Below, in pieces: positions 8,202 through 16,003 of a stretch of DNA of 16,062 nt. Where the stretch lies: contig JAFGDF010000115.1 in the NCBI GenBank assembly GCA_016932235.1, forward strand, positions 1-16,062, written 5' to 3'. Both the position numbers and the translations under genes were made by a program. The notes under the pieces were generated by a model. It was not told the DNA's origin. It made no database searches and was given only the letters and a program-made list of their open reading frames with translations. Each line of letters opens with the position of its first letter. The first letter of the stretch is position 1. The DNA is from Deltaproteobacteria bacterium (GTDB taxonomy: Bacteria > Desulfobacterota > DSM-4660 > Desulfatiglandales > HGW-15).

Positions 8202-10790
8202 ATGAAATATTACTCACACGTAAGCACGGGTTGGAAAAGTCTGGATTCAATTATCGACAACCTGCGGAGAGGGGATAATGTGGTCTGGCAGATTGATGAT
8301 ATCGCGGTTTACAGGAAAGTCGTATCATTTTTTGCCGACAGCGCCATCTCCAATAACGAGCGTGTAGTGTACATGCGTTTCGGGAGCCATGGCAAACTGC
8401 TGGAGCCCAGTGATAATCTCTGTATATATACTCTCGACGTCTCATCCGGTTTCGAATCTTTCTCATCGGAAGTACACGGCATCATAAGCAGGGAGGGCAA
8501 GGACGTCTTTTATGTCTTTGACTCCCTGTCCGATCTGCTGCACGAATGGGCGACAGATCTGATGATCGTCAATTTTTTCTTCATTACCTGTCCGTATCTC
8601 TTTGAGCTCAATACCATCGCCTATTTCGCGATCCTGAGAAACTGTCATTCTTTCAAGGCCATTGCGCGAATAAGGGAAACCACCCAGATCCTTATCGATG
8701 TATACAGCTATAAGCAAAAGCTCTGCGTTCATCCCATCAAGATTCAAGACCGGTATTCGCCTACAATGTTTTTTCCTCATATCAACGAAGGCTCGGAACT
8801 GGTGCCGGTTATCAACAGCGTGGAGGCGAACCTGTTATTTTCGGACCTCTTACGCGAGAAATCCGTTGATTCCCGGTGGACGCTGGACTTTTGGGATCGG
8901 CTCTTCATACAGGCCGAAAAGCTGCTTCAATCGAATGCCGCTCCGGAGGAAAAGCAGGACAAGGTGGAACAGTTAAGCCGTCTCCTGCTGGGACGGAATA
9001 AAAGGATTGTGGGATTGATCCGCGAGTTTATGACACTCGACGATCTGATCCAGATAAAAGAGAGATTGATCGGCACAGGATTCATTGGAGGCAAGGCCCT
9101 TGGGATGCTTCTCGCCAGAAAAATCCTGCTTGAGAATGCCTCACTGGACTGGCAGCGGCTTCTGGAGCATCATGACTCTTTCTATATAGGTTCTGATGTG
9201 TTCTACTCATACATAGTCCAGAACGGCTGGTGGAAGCTTTTTATGGAGCACAAAACAAAGGACGGTTATTTTACCAAGGCATCGGAACTAAGAGACAATA
9301 TACTCAGGGGCAGCTTTCCGGAAAACATAAAAGAGCGTTTTCAGTTCATGCTGGAATATTTCGGCCAATCGCCGATTATTGTGCGATCCAGCAGTCTCCT
9401 GGAAGATGCTTTCGGAAACGCTTTCGCGGGAAAATATGAAAGCTTTTTCTGCGTAAATCAGGCATCCCCGGAAAAACGTTATGCTATCTTTGAAGACGCG
9501 GTCAAACAGATCTTTGCAAGCACCATGAACGAAGACGCCCTGAATTACCGGCTGCAGCGCGGTCTGGATCTTCAGGACGAACAAATGGCCATCCTTGTGC
9601 AAAGGGTATCCGGATCATATCATAAGAGCTGTTTTTTCCCTGCGATCGCAGGCGTGGGGCTTTCTTACAACCCCTATGTCTGGAAGAAAAACATGAACCC
9701 AGATGCAGGGATGTTACGGCTTGTAATGGGACTTGGAACCAGAGCCGTAAACCGGGTGGAGAATGATTATCCTCGCATTGTGGCCATGGATGATCCTCTC
9801 GTGAAACCCTTGTCAGGCATGCGGGATATCAAAAGATATTCTCAGCATTATGTGGATTATCTCAACCTTGAAGCCAATGAACTGCAAACCATCTCCCTCT
9901 GGGGACTTGAAGAAAAGGAACTGGATATTAATCTGGAATCAATCGCTGTCAAAGACACGGAATATCAGAACTACGGTTTTAATAGTGAAAATTCCTCAGA
10001 AAATCACTGGATCTTGACCTTCGATAATTTATTAACTCAAACATCTTTTGTAGACCTAATGGGTAAAATGCTCAGGATCCTTGGAAGCGCCTACGGCACT
10101 CCCGTGGATATCGAATTTACCGTCAATTATAATCAGGCTGATGAAATTCAGATAAACCTGCTGCAGTGCAGGCCTTTCCAGACCAGCGGTGTCAGCACAG
10201 ACACAGCTATCTCTAAGGAAATAGACGCGAAAAAGATCTTCATCCAAACGGAAGGCACATTCATGGGGGGAAATGTTTCCCTGCCTATTTCATGCGTTAT
10301 TTGGGTCGATCCGGAGGATTACGCCGCGCTTTCCATGTCCGAAAAATATAGCGTGGCCCGGTTAATAGGCAGGTTAAACAAGCGGATCGCGAATCGAAAG
10401 ACAATGCCCACAATGCTTATGGGGCCCGGGCGATGGGGAACAAAGACACCTGCCATGGGTGTTCCGGTGACCTTCTCCGAGATCAATAACATAACCGCCC
10501 TGATAGAGATAAGTTATCAGAGCGGCAGTATGATACCGGACCTGTCCTTTGGCACACATTTTTTTCATGATCTGACGGAAACCAATATCTTTTACGCGGC
10601 CATTTATCCGGAACGATCCGATGTTGTGCTAAACACTGCATTGCTTGATCGTTTTCACAGGGAGGCCTTTAATATCGAATACGTGGAGGATCATTTCAGA
10701 AACGTTGTTAAGGTATATGACCTTAGTGAGAATAAATTGATTATCCAATCAGATGTGATTACCCAAAAAATGATCTGTCACCGAATGTGA
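8202..10790 (+). CDS. PEP-synthase-like ATP-grasp protein with degenerate RecA/KaiC-like N-terminus
   Basis: Large cytoplasmic protein (862 residues); AAGGAAAGG at 8188-8196 supports the ATG. Residues 1-190 resemble a RecA/KaiC-type fold: STGWKSLDSIIDNLRRGDNVVWQ is laid out like a KaiC N-terminus and DVFYVFDSLSDLL (101-113) is like Walker B. The P-loop is replaced by IDDIAVYRK, with no GxxxxGK[ST]. Residues ~285-660 match the PPDK_N/PEP-synthase ATP-binding domain: GFIGGKALGM (293-302), IIVRSSSLLEDAFGNAFAGK (392-411), VDIEF (635-639) and LQCRPF (654-659). A C-terminal part contains MGPGRWG (~740-746). The phosphohistidine swivel domain and the PEP-binding barrel are absent, so it cannot be a complete PEP synthase. 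Its function is unknown; a regulatory or partial phosphotransfer role is plausible. It precedes a two-component system on the same strand. Confidence 0.85.
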   Translation: MKYYSHVSTGWKSLDSIIDNLRRGDNVVWQIDDIAVYRKVVSFFADSAISNNERVVYMRFGSHGKLLEPSDNLCIYTLDVSSGFESFSSEVHGIISREGKDVFYVFDSLSDLLHEWATDLMIVNFFFITCPYLFELNTIAYFAILRNCHSFKAIARIRETTQILIDVYSYKQKLCVHPIKIQDRYSPTMFFPHINEGSELVPVINSVEANLLFSDLLREKSVDSRWTLDFWDRLFIQAEKLLQSNAAPEEKQDKVEQLSRLLLGRNKRIVGLIREFMTLDDLIQIKERLIGTGFIGGKALGMLLARKILLENASLDWQRLLEHHDSFYIGSDVFYSYIVQNGWWKLFMEHKTKDGYFTKASELRDNILRGSFPENIKERFQFMLEYFGQSPIIVRSSSLLEDAFGNAFAGKYESFFCVNQASPEKRYAIFEDAVKQIFASTMNEDALNYRLQRGLDLQDEQMAILVQRVSGSYHKSCFFPAIAGVGLSYNPYVWKKNMNPDAGMLRLVMGLGTRAVNRVENDYPRIVAMDDPLVKPLSGMRDIKRYSQHYVDYLNLEANELQTISLWGLEEKELDINLESIAVKDTEYQNYGFNSENSSENHWILTFDNLLTQTSFVDLMGKMLRILGSAYGTPVDIEFTVNYNQADEIQINLLQCRPFQTSGVSTDTAISKEIDAKKIFIQTEGTFMGGNVSLPISCVIWVDPEDYAALSMSEKYSVARLIGRLNKRIANRKTMPTMLMGPGRWGTKTPAMGVPVTFSEINNITALIEISYQSGSMIPDLSFGTHFFHDLTETNIFYAAIYPERSDVVLNTALLDRFHREAFNIEYVEDHFRNVVKVYDLSENKLIIQSDVITQKMICHRM

Positions 10791-10815
10791 AAAAAGGCGG
10801 AAGACACGTTTAAGA

Positions 10816-10842
10816 TTGACATAAAACACAATGTTTTATACT
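10816..10842 (+). promoter_or_regulatory. Candidate promoter with internal palindrome before the NtrB-like kinase gene
   Basis: TTGACA (10816-10821) is a perfect -35 and TATACT (10837-10842) a good -10, though the spacer is 15 bases rather than 17. The spacer contains the inverted repeat TAAAACA / TGTTTTA (10822-10828 and 10832-10838), whose right arm runs into the -10. That is a placement typical of a repressor site. The gap after the previous stop has no terminator, so read-through from upstream is also possible. Confidence 0.4.
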
Positions 10843-10907
10843 GAATATAAACAATTAAAAGAGAGAGTTGGGGAACGTAAAGGCCTTCAAAACATTCATT
10901 ATGCGCT

Positions 10908-12812
10908 GTGTTATCTGACAAACGGGATACTGAAATATTGGAGAGTATTAAAACCATATTTACCCTTAAAATCAAGCTGGTGCTCCTCTTTCTCATCCTA
11001 GCCCTTGTCCCTCTCGCCATAATAGGTCTTTTCTCCATAAATACCACCGAAGAACTTATTAAGAACCAGGTGTTGCGTCAGCTTGAAAATACCGCCTCCG
11101 ACAAGGCAGCCATTCTGGAGCGATGGCTTGACGAACGTAAAGACGACTTGAGGGTCATCGCAGGCACGTCGATTCTAAAGACCATGGAACCCGAGGTTAT
11201 CGCGCCTTATCTCGATCTCATTCGAAACCACTATGGGGTCTATAAGAATATCACCGTCATTTCCGCCTCAAAAGAGGTTATTTTAAGCAGCCACGAACCC
11301 AGTCCTATTATCGACTTGGCCCATTGGGACAGCCATATCCCCCGTGAATCGCTTTTCCTTTCGAGCATCCGTTACATCCCTGAAGAAAAAGAGTCCTCCT
11401 TTAATATTGCCGCGCCTGTTTTTGACGGGAACAAGTTTCTTGGTATGGTCTATGGAACCGTCGGCACCAATAAAATCATATACATTATTCTGAGAGTGGC
11501 GCTTGGGAAAACTGGTGAATGCTATTTAGTGGATAAAAACGGGACATTCCTTGCTCATAAAGAACCTCGGCGCATATTGACGGAGAATATTTCCCAATCC
11601 GAGAGTTTTAAGAATATATTCGGGAGAAGCGATCCACGGAACACCTATCTGGATTACCGAGGGATTGAAGTCCTGGGCACATCCCGGAAAGTATCCGGTA
11701 CGGACTGGTATATAGTGGTGGAACAGGACCGCGAAGAGGCGTTTCAGAGCGTGGAGATTCTGAAACGCTATATCTATCTTACGATCTTTTTCGCCTTAGG
11801 CAGTGTATTCGCGCTCACATGGATTGTCTCCTACCATATCGTGAGCCCCATAAGGTCTCTCAGCCGTTCAGCTTATACGCTTGCGCTAGCGGAATACGAT
11901 TCTATTGATACCAGGTCGGTAAAAACAGGCCGCAAGGATGAGATCGGTATCCTGTTCAGGGCATTCGAGAATATGGTTTCAAAGATCCGGGAACGACAGG
12001 ATAATCTTGAACAAAGATTCAATCAAAAAGAAGCGGAACTCAAGGAAACCGATACCACATTAAAACAATTCAAGCTTATAGCGGAGAGATCTGAGAAATT
12101 CGCCGCACTGGGACGTATGGGCGCAGCCATTGCCCATGAAATAAGGACCCCTCTTACCTCTCTTAAACTCTTCATGGAATCGGTACAGTCTGATATCGAA
12201 ATCTCTCCTGAAGATTCGGAAGATTTTAACATTGCCATGGGTCAAATAAAACGCATCGAAACCGCCATCAATCGCTTGCTGTATTTTACAAAACCGAAAG
12301 AGCCGATTTTCTCGGAAATCGATATCTCCCTGCTCATCATGGATGTGGTTCTGATGATCCGGCCGCTGGCAAAAAAGCAAGAATGCGTCGTTGAAACAGA
12401 TATCGAAGACAGGCTGCCAAGCGTACAGGCTGACAAAAAACTGTTGGAAGAAGCCATGATAAATCTTTTCATCAATTCATTGGAGGCCATGACCGGCAGA
12501 GGACGGATAATCGTGACAGCGTCCCGGGACAGCTTTGAACTGGAAGGTATTTCAACGCCATGCATCAGAATAGGAATCAGAGACGAAGGCCATGGTATTC
12601 CCGATGCTTACATGGATCTGATCTTTGATCCTTTTTTCACCACAAAATCTTCAGGAACGGGGCTGGGGCTGCCTATGGTCCTTGACACCATTAATCAGCA
12701 TAAAGGGAAAATCCAGGTAAAAAGCCATAGGGGTGACGGAACGGTTTTTTCTATTTTTATTCCTGTCAAAACATCAGGATTTGAGGCCTATGGAAAAGAT
12801 ACTGATAATTGA
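10908..12812 (+). CDS. Cache-domain sensor histidine kinase, NtrB class
   Basis: Membrane sensor kinase expected to phosphorylate the adjacent sigma-54 activator. TM1 is ~22-44. A periplasmic double-Cache-like sensor spans ~50-285 (NITVISASKEVIL; GKTGECYLVDKNGTFLAH; GTDWYIVVEQDREEAF), a fold that in characterised members binds small metabolites. TM2 is ~288-308, HAMP ~311-362, then a coiled-coil (~362-395). The dimerisation domain has H410 in IAHEIRTPLTSLK. The ATPase domain carries the N box (NLFINSLEAM, N519/N523), G1 (DEGHGIP), F box (DPFFTTK) and G2 (GTGLGLPM). The start is uncertain: GTG at 10908 lacks a clear ribosome binding site, and an in-frame TTG at 10938 is an alternative that still precedes TM1. 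It overlaps the regulator gene by 23 bp. Confidence 0.92.
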   Translation: MLSDKRDTEILESIKTIFTLKIKLVLLFLILALVPLAIIGLFSINTTEELIKNQVLRQLENTASDKAAILERWLDERKDDLRVIAGTSILKTMEPEVIAPYLDLIRNHYGVYKNITVISASKEVILSSHEPSPIIDLAHWDSHIPRESLFLSSIRYIPEEKESSFNIAAPVFDGNKFLGMVYGTVGTNKIIYIILRVALGKTGECYLVDKNGTFLAHKEPRRILTENISQSESFKNIFGRSDPRNTYLDYRGIEVLGTSRKVSGTDWYIVVEQDREEAFQSVEILKRYIYLTIFFALGSVFALTWIVSYHIVSPIRSLSRSAYTLALAEYDSIDTRSVKTGRKDEIGILFRAFENMVSKIRERQDNLEQRFNQKEAELKETDTTLKQFKLIAERSEKFAALGRMGAAIAHEIRTPLTSLKLFMESVQSDIEISPEDSEDFNIAMGQIKRIETAINRLLYFTKPKEPIFSEIDISLLIMDVVLMIRPLAKKQECVVETDIEDRLPSVQADKKLLEEAMINLFINSLEAMTGRGRIIVTASRDSFELEGISTPCIRIGIRDEGHGIPDAYMDLIFDPFFTTKSSGTGLGLPMVLDTINQHKGKIQVKSHRGDGTVFSIFIPVKTSGFEAYGKDTDN

Positions 12813-14226
12813 TGACGATGAAGGTTTGAACCATTTTCTCAGCCGTTTCTTTACAAGGAAAGGCTACGATGTGAAGGTCTGTCTGGATGGTGAGGAAGCT
12901 GTAGAAAAAATAGCCGATGAGACCTTTGATCTTATTTTGCTGGATTATAAAATGCCGATGCTTAATGGCCTGGATACTTTGCGGAAGATCAAAGACGCGC
13001 ATATTAAGACGCCCGTTATCATCATGACGGCTTACGGCAATACAGATACTGCCATTGAAGCCATGAAGCGGGGCGCTTATGATTACTTGAACAAGCCCTT
13101 TGAAAGAAAAGAGTTGAGCAGTATTGTAAGCGACGCGCTGGAGTTAAATCGTCAGATGAAAGAGATCGTTTATTTGCCCGGCCCTGATTCTCAAATTGAT
13201 CCCTATTCATCCAAGGGATCATTGAAGATCATAGGCCATAGCAGGAAGATGCAGGAGATCTATAAAATTATCGGACAGATCGCCGAAAAGGATGTGTCTG
13301 TCTTGATCGAGGGCGAAAGCGGCACAGGCAAAGAAATGGTCGCAAGGGCCATCTACCATCACAGCCGACGAAAGGATAAGCATTTTATGGCGATAAATTG
13401 TGCGGCCATACCCGAACACCTTTTTGAAAGCGAATTGTTCGGATATGAGCGGGGCGCTTTCACGGGGGCGGAGCGGACCAGGATCGGCAAGATCGAACGA
13501 TGTGACGGCGGAACGTGCTTTTTAGATGAAATCGCTGATATGGCTATGCCGTTGCAGGCAAAATTGCTCAGAGTCCTGCAGGAGGGTGAGTTTGAAAGGG
13601 TTGGGGGAAAAGAAACACTGAAAGCCGACGTCCGGGTAATCGCCGCCACAAACAAAAACCTTGCCATGGAGGTCAAAAGCGGCAGGTTTCGCGAAGATCT
13701 TTTCTGGAGGTTGAAGGTAATCACGATCAATATCCCGGCATTGAGAAGCCGGGCCGAGGATATTCCGGAACTGGTAGATTATTTTGTCGCGAGATTTGGT
13801 AATGAATACAGCAGACCCATTCATCATGTCTCAGAAAAAGTTCGAAATCTGCTTCAAACCTATTCCTGGCCGGGTAACGTGCGGGAGCTGGAAAACTGTA
13901 TCAGGCGCGCCGTGATTCTATGCGCCGGTGATATTATAACAGAAGACCACATCGAGTTGCAGGATGACCAGAATGAGCATCCGGTCCAGGAGATAAATTG
14001 TGAGCAGCTTATGAATAGACTCAAAGAGAAAATAGAGACGATCCTGCCGGAAATCTTGCGTTTCTCAGACCAGGGCATCCATGCCAACATCATTGAAATG
14101 GTGGAAAAGACAGTTATTATCAAAGCGCTTGAAGAATGCGATAATAATCAGGTGAAGGCCGCCAGAATGCTGGGGATAAGCAGAAACACCTTGCGACACC
14201 GCCTGAAGAAATACATCGAAGAGTAA
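12790..14226 (+). CDS. NtrC-family sigma-54-dependent response regulator
   Basis: Cytoplasmic activator of sigma-54 promoters. The ATG at 12790 (478 residues) places MEKILIIDDDEG at the N-terminus exactly where receiver domains begin; GAGG at 12783-12786 precedes it. An in-frame upstream start would add a non-family tail inside the kinase gene. The receiver domain has D52 (LLDYKMP), T80 and K102 (NKPF). The AAA+ domain follows: Walker A GESGTGKE (175-182), sigma-54 contact loop GAFTGA (222-227), Walker B FLDE (244-247) and FREDLFWRL with the arginine-finger region. The C-terminal Fis-type helix-turn-helix is ~435-478 (NNQVKAARMLGISRNTLRHR). All key residues are present. The 23-bp overlap with the kinase indicates a coupled pair. 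I saw no good TGGCAC-N5-TTGCA site in the intergenic gaps, so its targets may be elsewhere. Confidence 0.95.
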   Translation: MEKILIIDDDEGLNHFLSRFFTRKGYDVKVCLDGEEAVEKIADETFDLILLDYKMPMLNGLDTLRKIKDAHIKTPVIIMTAYGNTDTAIEAMKRGAYDYLNKPFERKELSSIVSDALELNRQMKEIVYLPGPDSQIDPYSSKGSLKIIGHSRKMQEIYKIIGQIAEKDVSVLIEGESGTGKEMVARAIYHHSRRKDKHFMAINCAAIPEHLFESELFGYERGAFTGAERTRIGKIERCDGGTCFLDEIADMAMPLQAKLLRVLQEGEFERVGGKETLKADVRVIAATNKNLAMEVKSGRFREDLFWRLKVITINIPALRSRAEDIPELVDYFVARFGNEYSRPIHHVSEKVRNLLQTYSWPGNVRELENCIRRAVILCAGDIITEDHIELQDDQNEHPVQEINCEQLMNRLKEKIETILPEILRFSDQGIHANIIEMVEKTVIIKALEECDNNQVKAARMLGISRNTLRHRLKKYIEE

Positions 14227-14233
14227 AACAATA

Positions 14234-14893
14234 TCAAATCGTTTTATTGCTTTTCATTATCCTCTGGCATATCCGGACTCCCTCCATTGCATCTTTTACC
14301 CAGTAGTCAGCTTCAACTTTTTTACAGATCCTTTCATCAATAAGGCCCCCTAGGATATATTTCTTAAGGGCATATTTTGATGATACATTCTCTCGAAGCA
14401 ATGTAATAGTTTCACCGATTTTATGATAGGCCGAACCTACAAGGCATGAAAGACCGATAATATCAGGATTAAACTCCTTTATCGCGGACAGAAATCTGCC
14501 GGGAGAAACATCCACACCGAGATCATGGACTGTAAATCCATGACACTGAATCAGGACCTTGAAGATATCTTTTCCAATGAAATGGATATCACCCTCGACA
14601 GTCCCTAATACCAATCTTCCAGGATTTCCTTCTCCCATATTCCTTTCTATCAAAGGTAATGTCAGGGCCCCCACTTCTCTCATTATTTCACCTGCCATTA
14701 TGAGCCCTGATAAAAAATAGATCCCCCTCTCATATCTTTCGCCTACGAGATGAACCCCCTTATGGCAAAAATCGATAATCTGCAAAGGATCAATGCCATC
14801 GGCAAGCCTTTTTTTTACAAGATCAAGTACGGATTCTTCCTGAAGATCCGCCATTAAATGGATCAAATCATCCTGATTAACTTTCTCACTCAT
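14234..14893 (-). CDS. Corrinoid (B12)-binding methyl-transfer protein, MtaC/MtbC/MttC family
   Basis: Small cytoplasmic corrinoid protein that carries a methyl group between a substrate:corrinoid methyltransferase and a second methyltransferase acting on tetrahydrofolate or a thiol. Length (219 residues) is typical. Residues ~1-90 form the helical cap domain. The Rossmann-like B12 domain has the base-off motif DxHxxG (D102, H104, G107, with H104 as lower cobalt ligand), then SCL (S149-L151) and GG (182-183). The end, ADYWVKDAMEGV, is also typical. The start at 14893 has AGGTAGG about 6 bases upstream. It lies 7 bp after a GntR-type regulator gene in the same operon and converges with the NtrC gene with only 7 bp between stops. 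No methyltransferase is adjacent, so the substrate (methanol, methylamines, betaines, methoxy compounds) cannot be assigned. Confidence 0.93.
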   Translation of the reverse strand: MSEKVNQDDLIHLMADLQEESVLDLVKKRLADGIDPLQIIDFCHKGVHLVGERYERGIYFLSGLIMAGEIMREVGALTLPLIERNMGEGNPGRLVLGTVEGDIHFIGKDIFKVLIQCHGFTVHDLGVDVSPGRFLSAIKEFNPDIIGLSCLVGSAYHKIGETITLLRENVSSKYALKKYILGGLIDERICKKVEADYWVKDAMEGVRICQRIMKSNKTI

Positions 14894-14900
14894 TGGAAGC

Positions 14901-15662
14901 CTACCTGTTTTTCGAAATGCCTATCGTTGTATGAAACTTTAACCAATCACCCCTGCAGATGAATTTACCCCAGCTCACTGGATTCTCTTTGAAATCAAAA
15001 AAAATATGTTCCAGTCTGAAAGCGGGGAGCGACTCAACCGTATCAAGAATATCTGCTTCCTCTTTGGAGAGTTTAACCGCTTCAATCGATATATTGCCTC
15101 TCTTATAATGCGTTTTCCCTGAGCCGACGAGCAAGCCATATAGTGATGTTACCTCCAGCTCGCCTTCCACAATCGGACTATAAGGGTCGTAAACAAGGTG
15201 CTCGCTGTGATAGATAACCGGGTCGCCATTATTTATAAGTATCCGGCGAATTAATATACTGTTATCACCACAGTTGATTGCTAATCTTTGCGAGATCCTC
15301 TCATCAGCCTTTATAATATTAACCTCTATTATATTAACTTTTGTCCTATCCCTGTCCAATAGAAGACTCTGAAAATCACCAAGCCCAAAAGAGACTTTTC
15401 CAAGATCAGGATACCGTACATATGTCCCGCTTCCTCTGATGGTGCTGACGATATTTTCGTCCAGCAACGTATTAATAGAACGTCTTACTGTCATAGGACT
15501 GACTTTATATTTCCTGCATAGTTCCGATTCTGAAGGTAGCTTGCTTCCGGGAAGGAATCTTCCGTCCGAGATCTGATCCTTAAGAATATTCACCAGCTGA
15601 ATATATGCGGGCACATAAGACTGTTTATCGATATTCTCATTCTTTTCAGATGTTGTCTTCAT
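14901..15662 (-). CDS. GntR-family (HutC subfamily) transcriptional regulator with UTRA domain
   Basis: DNA-binding repressor or activator sensing a small ligand. I place the start at the ATG at 15662 (253 residues), giving the usual family length. An in-frame TTG at 15761 and ATG at 15713 would add a hydrophobic, non-family N-terminus, although GGAG precedes 15713; the ribosome binding site at 15662 is weak. The winged helix-turn-helix spans ~20-85 (GRFLPGSKLPSESELCRKY; SPMTVRRSINTL; STIRGSGTYV). The UTRA ligand domain is ~95-250 (RILINNGDPVIYHSEHLV; SIEAVKLSKEEADIL). It is first in an operon with the corrinoid protein (7 bp gap), so it probably controls methyl-compound use. A family-type palindrome GTTATATAAC lies upstream at 15798-15807. 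Confidence 0.9.
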   Translation of the reverse strand: MKTTSEKNENIDKQSYVPAYIQLVNILKDQISDGRFLPGSKLPSESELCRKYKVSPMTVRRSINTLLDENIVSTIRGSGTYVRYPDLGKVSFGLGDFQSLLLDRDRTKVNIIEVNIIKADERISQRLAINCGDNSILIRRILINNGDPVIYHSEHLVYDPYSPIVEGELEVTSLYGLLVGSGKTHYKRGNISIEAVKLSKEEADILDTVESLPAFRLEHIFFDFKENPVSWGKFICRGDWLKFHTTIGISKNR

Positions 15663-15796
15663 TGTCACGTCAAATAACAGGATGGAATAAGATGTATATA
15701 TAAAATATGCCATTTCTCCGGTCAAGATCAATTTCAGGGTGATTAATATATCCTTTCGCAAGCTTTTTTAGACGGTCAATTTTTTTAAATACATAT

Positions 15797-15808
15797 AGTT
15801 ATATAACT
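15797..15808. promoter_or_regulatory. Candidate GntR operator, palindrome AGTTATATAACT
   Basis: A perfect 12-bp palindrome whose core GTTATATAAC fits the general GntR-family pattern GT-Nx-TA-Nx-AC with x=2. It lies at the downstream edge of the -10 of the regulator's own predicted promoter. The 10-mer TATATAACTT (15800-15809) recurs at 15857-15866 within the opposite, rightward promoter. Looser flanking arms AATACAT (15788-15794) and ATGTATT (15815-15821) surround it. It is a strong candidate for autoregulation and control of the divergent unit. Confidence 0.55.
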
Positions 15809-15836
15809 TATTTAATGTATTATTCTATATTTTCAA
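15809..15836 (-). promoter_or_regulatory. Predicted leftward promoter of the GntR/corrinoid operon
   Basis: On the minus strand, TTGAAA (15836-15831) and TAAATA (15814-15809) are 16 bases apart in an AT-rich stretch, pointing towards the GntR gene. The palindrome at 15797-15808 follows the -10 immediately, as expected for self-repression. Confidence 0.35.
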
Positions 15837-15842
15837 TTTTTC

Positions 15843-15871
15843 TTGACAATGTTCCCTATATAACTTTACAT
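15843..15871 (+). promoter_or_regulatory. Predicted rightward promoter (TTGACA) with operator half-site in the spacer
   Basis: TTGACA at 15843-15848 is a perfect -35. The best-spaced -10 (17 bases), TTACAT at 15866-15871, is weak, and TACATA one base further is equally good. The spacer contains TATATAACTT, identical to part of the palindromic operator 57 bp away. Transcription would run into the GC-rich segment and off the window. Confidence 0.4.
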
Positions 15872-15898
15872 ATTAAACACTCATGGCCCTAGGAGCCT

Positions 15899-16003
15899 CC
15901 ACAATGCATGAAAATAGCGTCATGTGGTCTCAGAGCCGTGGCCTGGGGAGCCCTTTTTACGGCGAAGACCCGGGTAAGTCATAGCGCAAGGTGCATGCCA
16001 GGC
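15899..16003 (+). ncRNA. Candidate structured 5' leader RNA of unknown class
   Basis: A sharp change from AT-rich to GC-rich sequence marks this segment. It has several possible stems: CCACA...TGA with TCATGTGG (15899-15927, bulged around the ATG at 15904), GCCGT (15935-15939) with ACGGC (15959-15963), the palindrome ACCCGGGT (15968-15975), and a long-range GCCTGG (15941-15946) with CCAGGC (15998-16003). Some are mutually exclusive. I could not fit it to cobalamin, SAM, TPP, glycine or SRP/RNase P consensus sequences. It could be a riboswitch-like leader or the 5' end of a group II intron cut by the window. Confidence 0.3.
15904..15984 (+). CDS. Small ORF, 26 residues, possible leader peptide
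   Basis: ATG at 15904 is preceded by TAGGAG (15890-15895) with an 8-base spacing, a better initiation signal than several large genes in the window have. The frame encodes MHENSVMWSQ..., ends GEDPGKS and stops at an amber TAG (15982-15984); read past it the frame stays open to TGA at 16054-16056. I recognise no family. It may be a leader peptide, or the frame may be accidental inside a structured RNA. Confidence 0.25.
   Translation: MHENSVMWSQSRGLGSPFYGEDPGKS

Larger units (their letters stand above)
15663..15903. other. Divergent promoter region between GntR gene and rightward transcript
   Basis: Very AT-rich, with no supported coding frame apart from the possible N-terminal extension of the GntR gene. 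It contains a leftward promoter candidate, the palindromic operator, a rightward promoter candidate and a second copy of part of the operator, each described separately. Confidence 0.6.

Noticed and set aside
10550..10575. Sigma-54 promoter (TGGCAC...)
   Set aside because: TGGCAC occurs inside the PEP-binding protein gene but the second element reads TTTTT rather than TTGCA, and the location is internal to a coding region.
14222..14252. Bidirectional terminator between the convergent NtrC and corrinoid genes
   Set aside because: Only a 6-bp TAAAAC/GTTTTA inverted repeat with no GC-rich stem is present; too weak to call.
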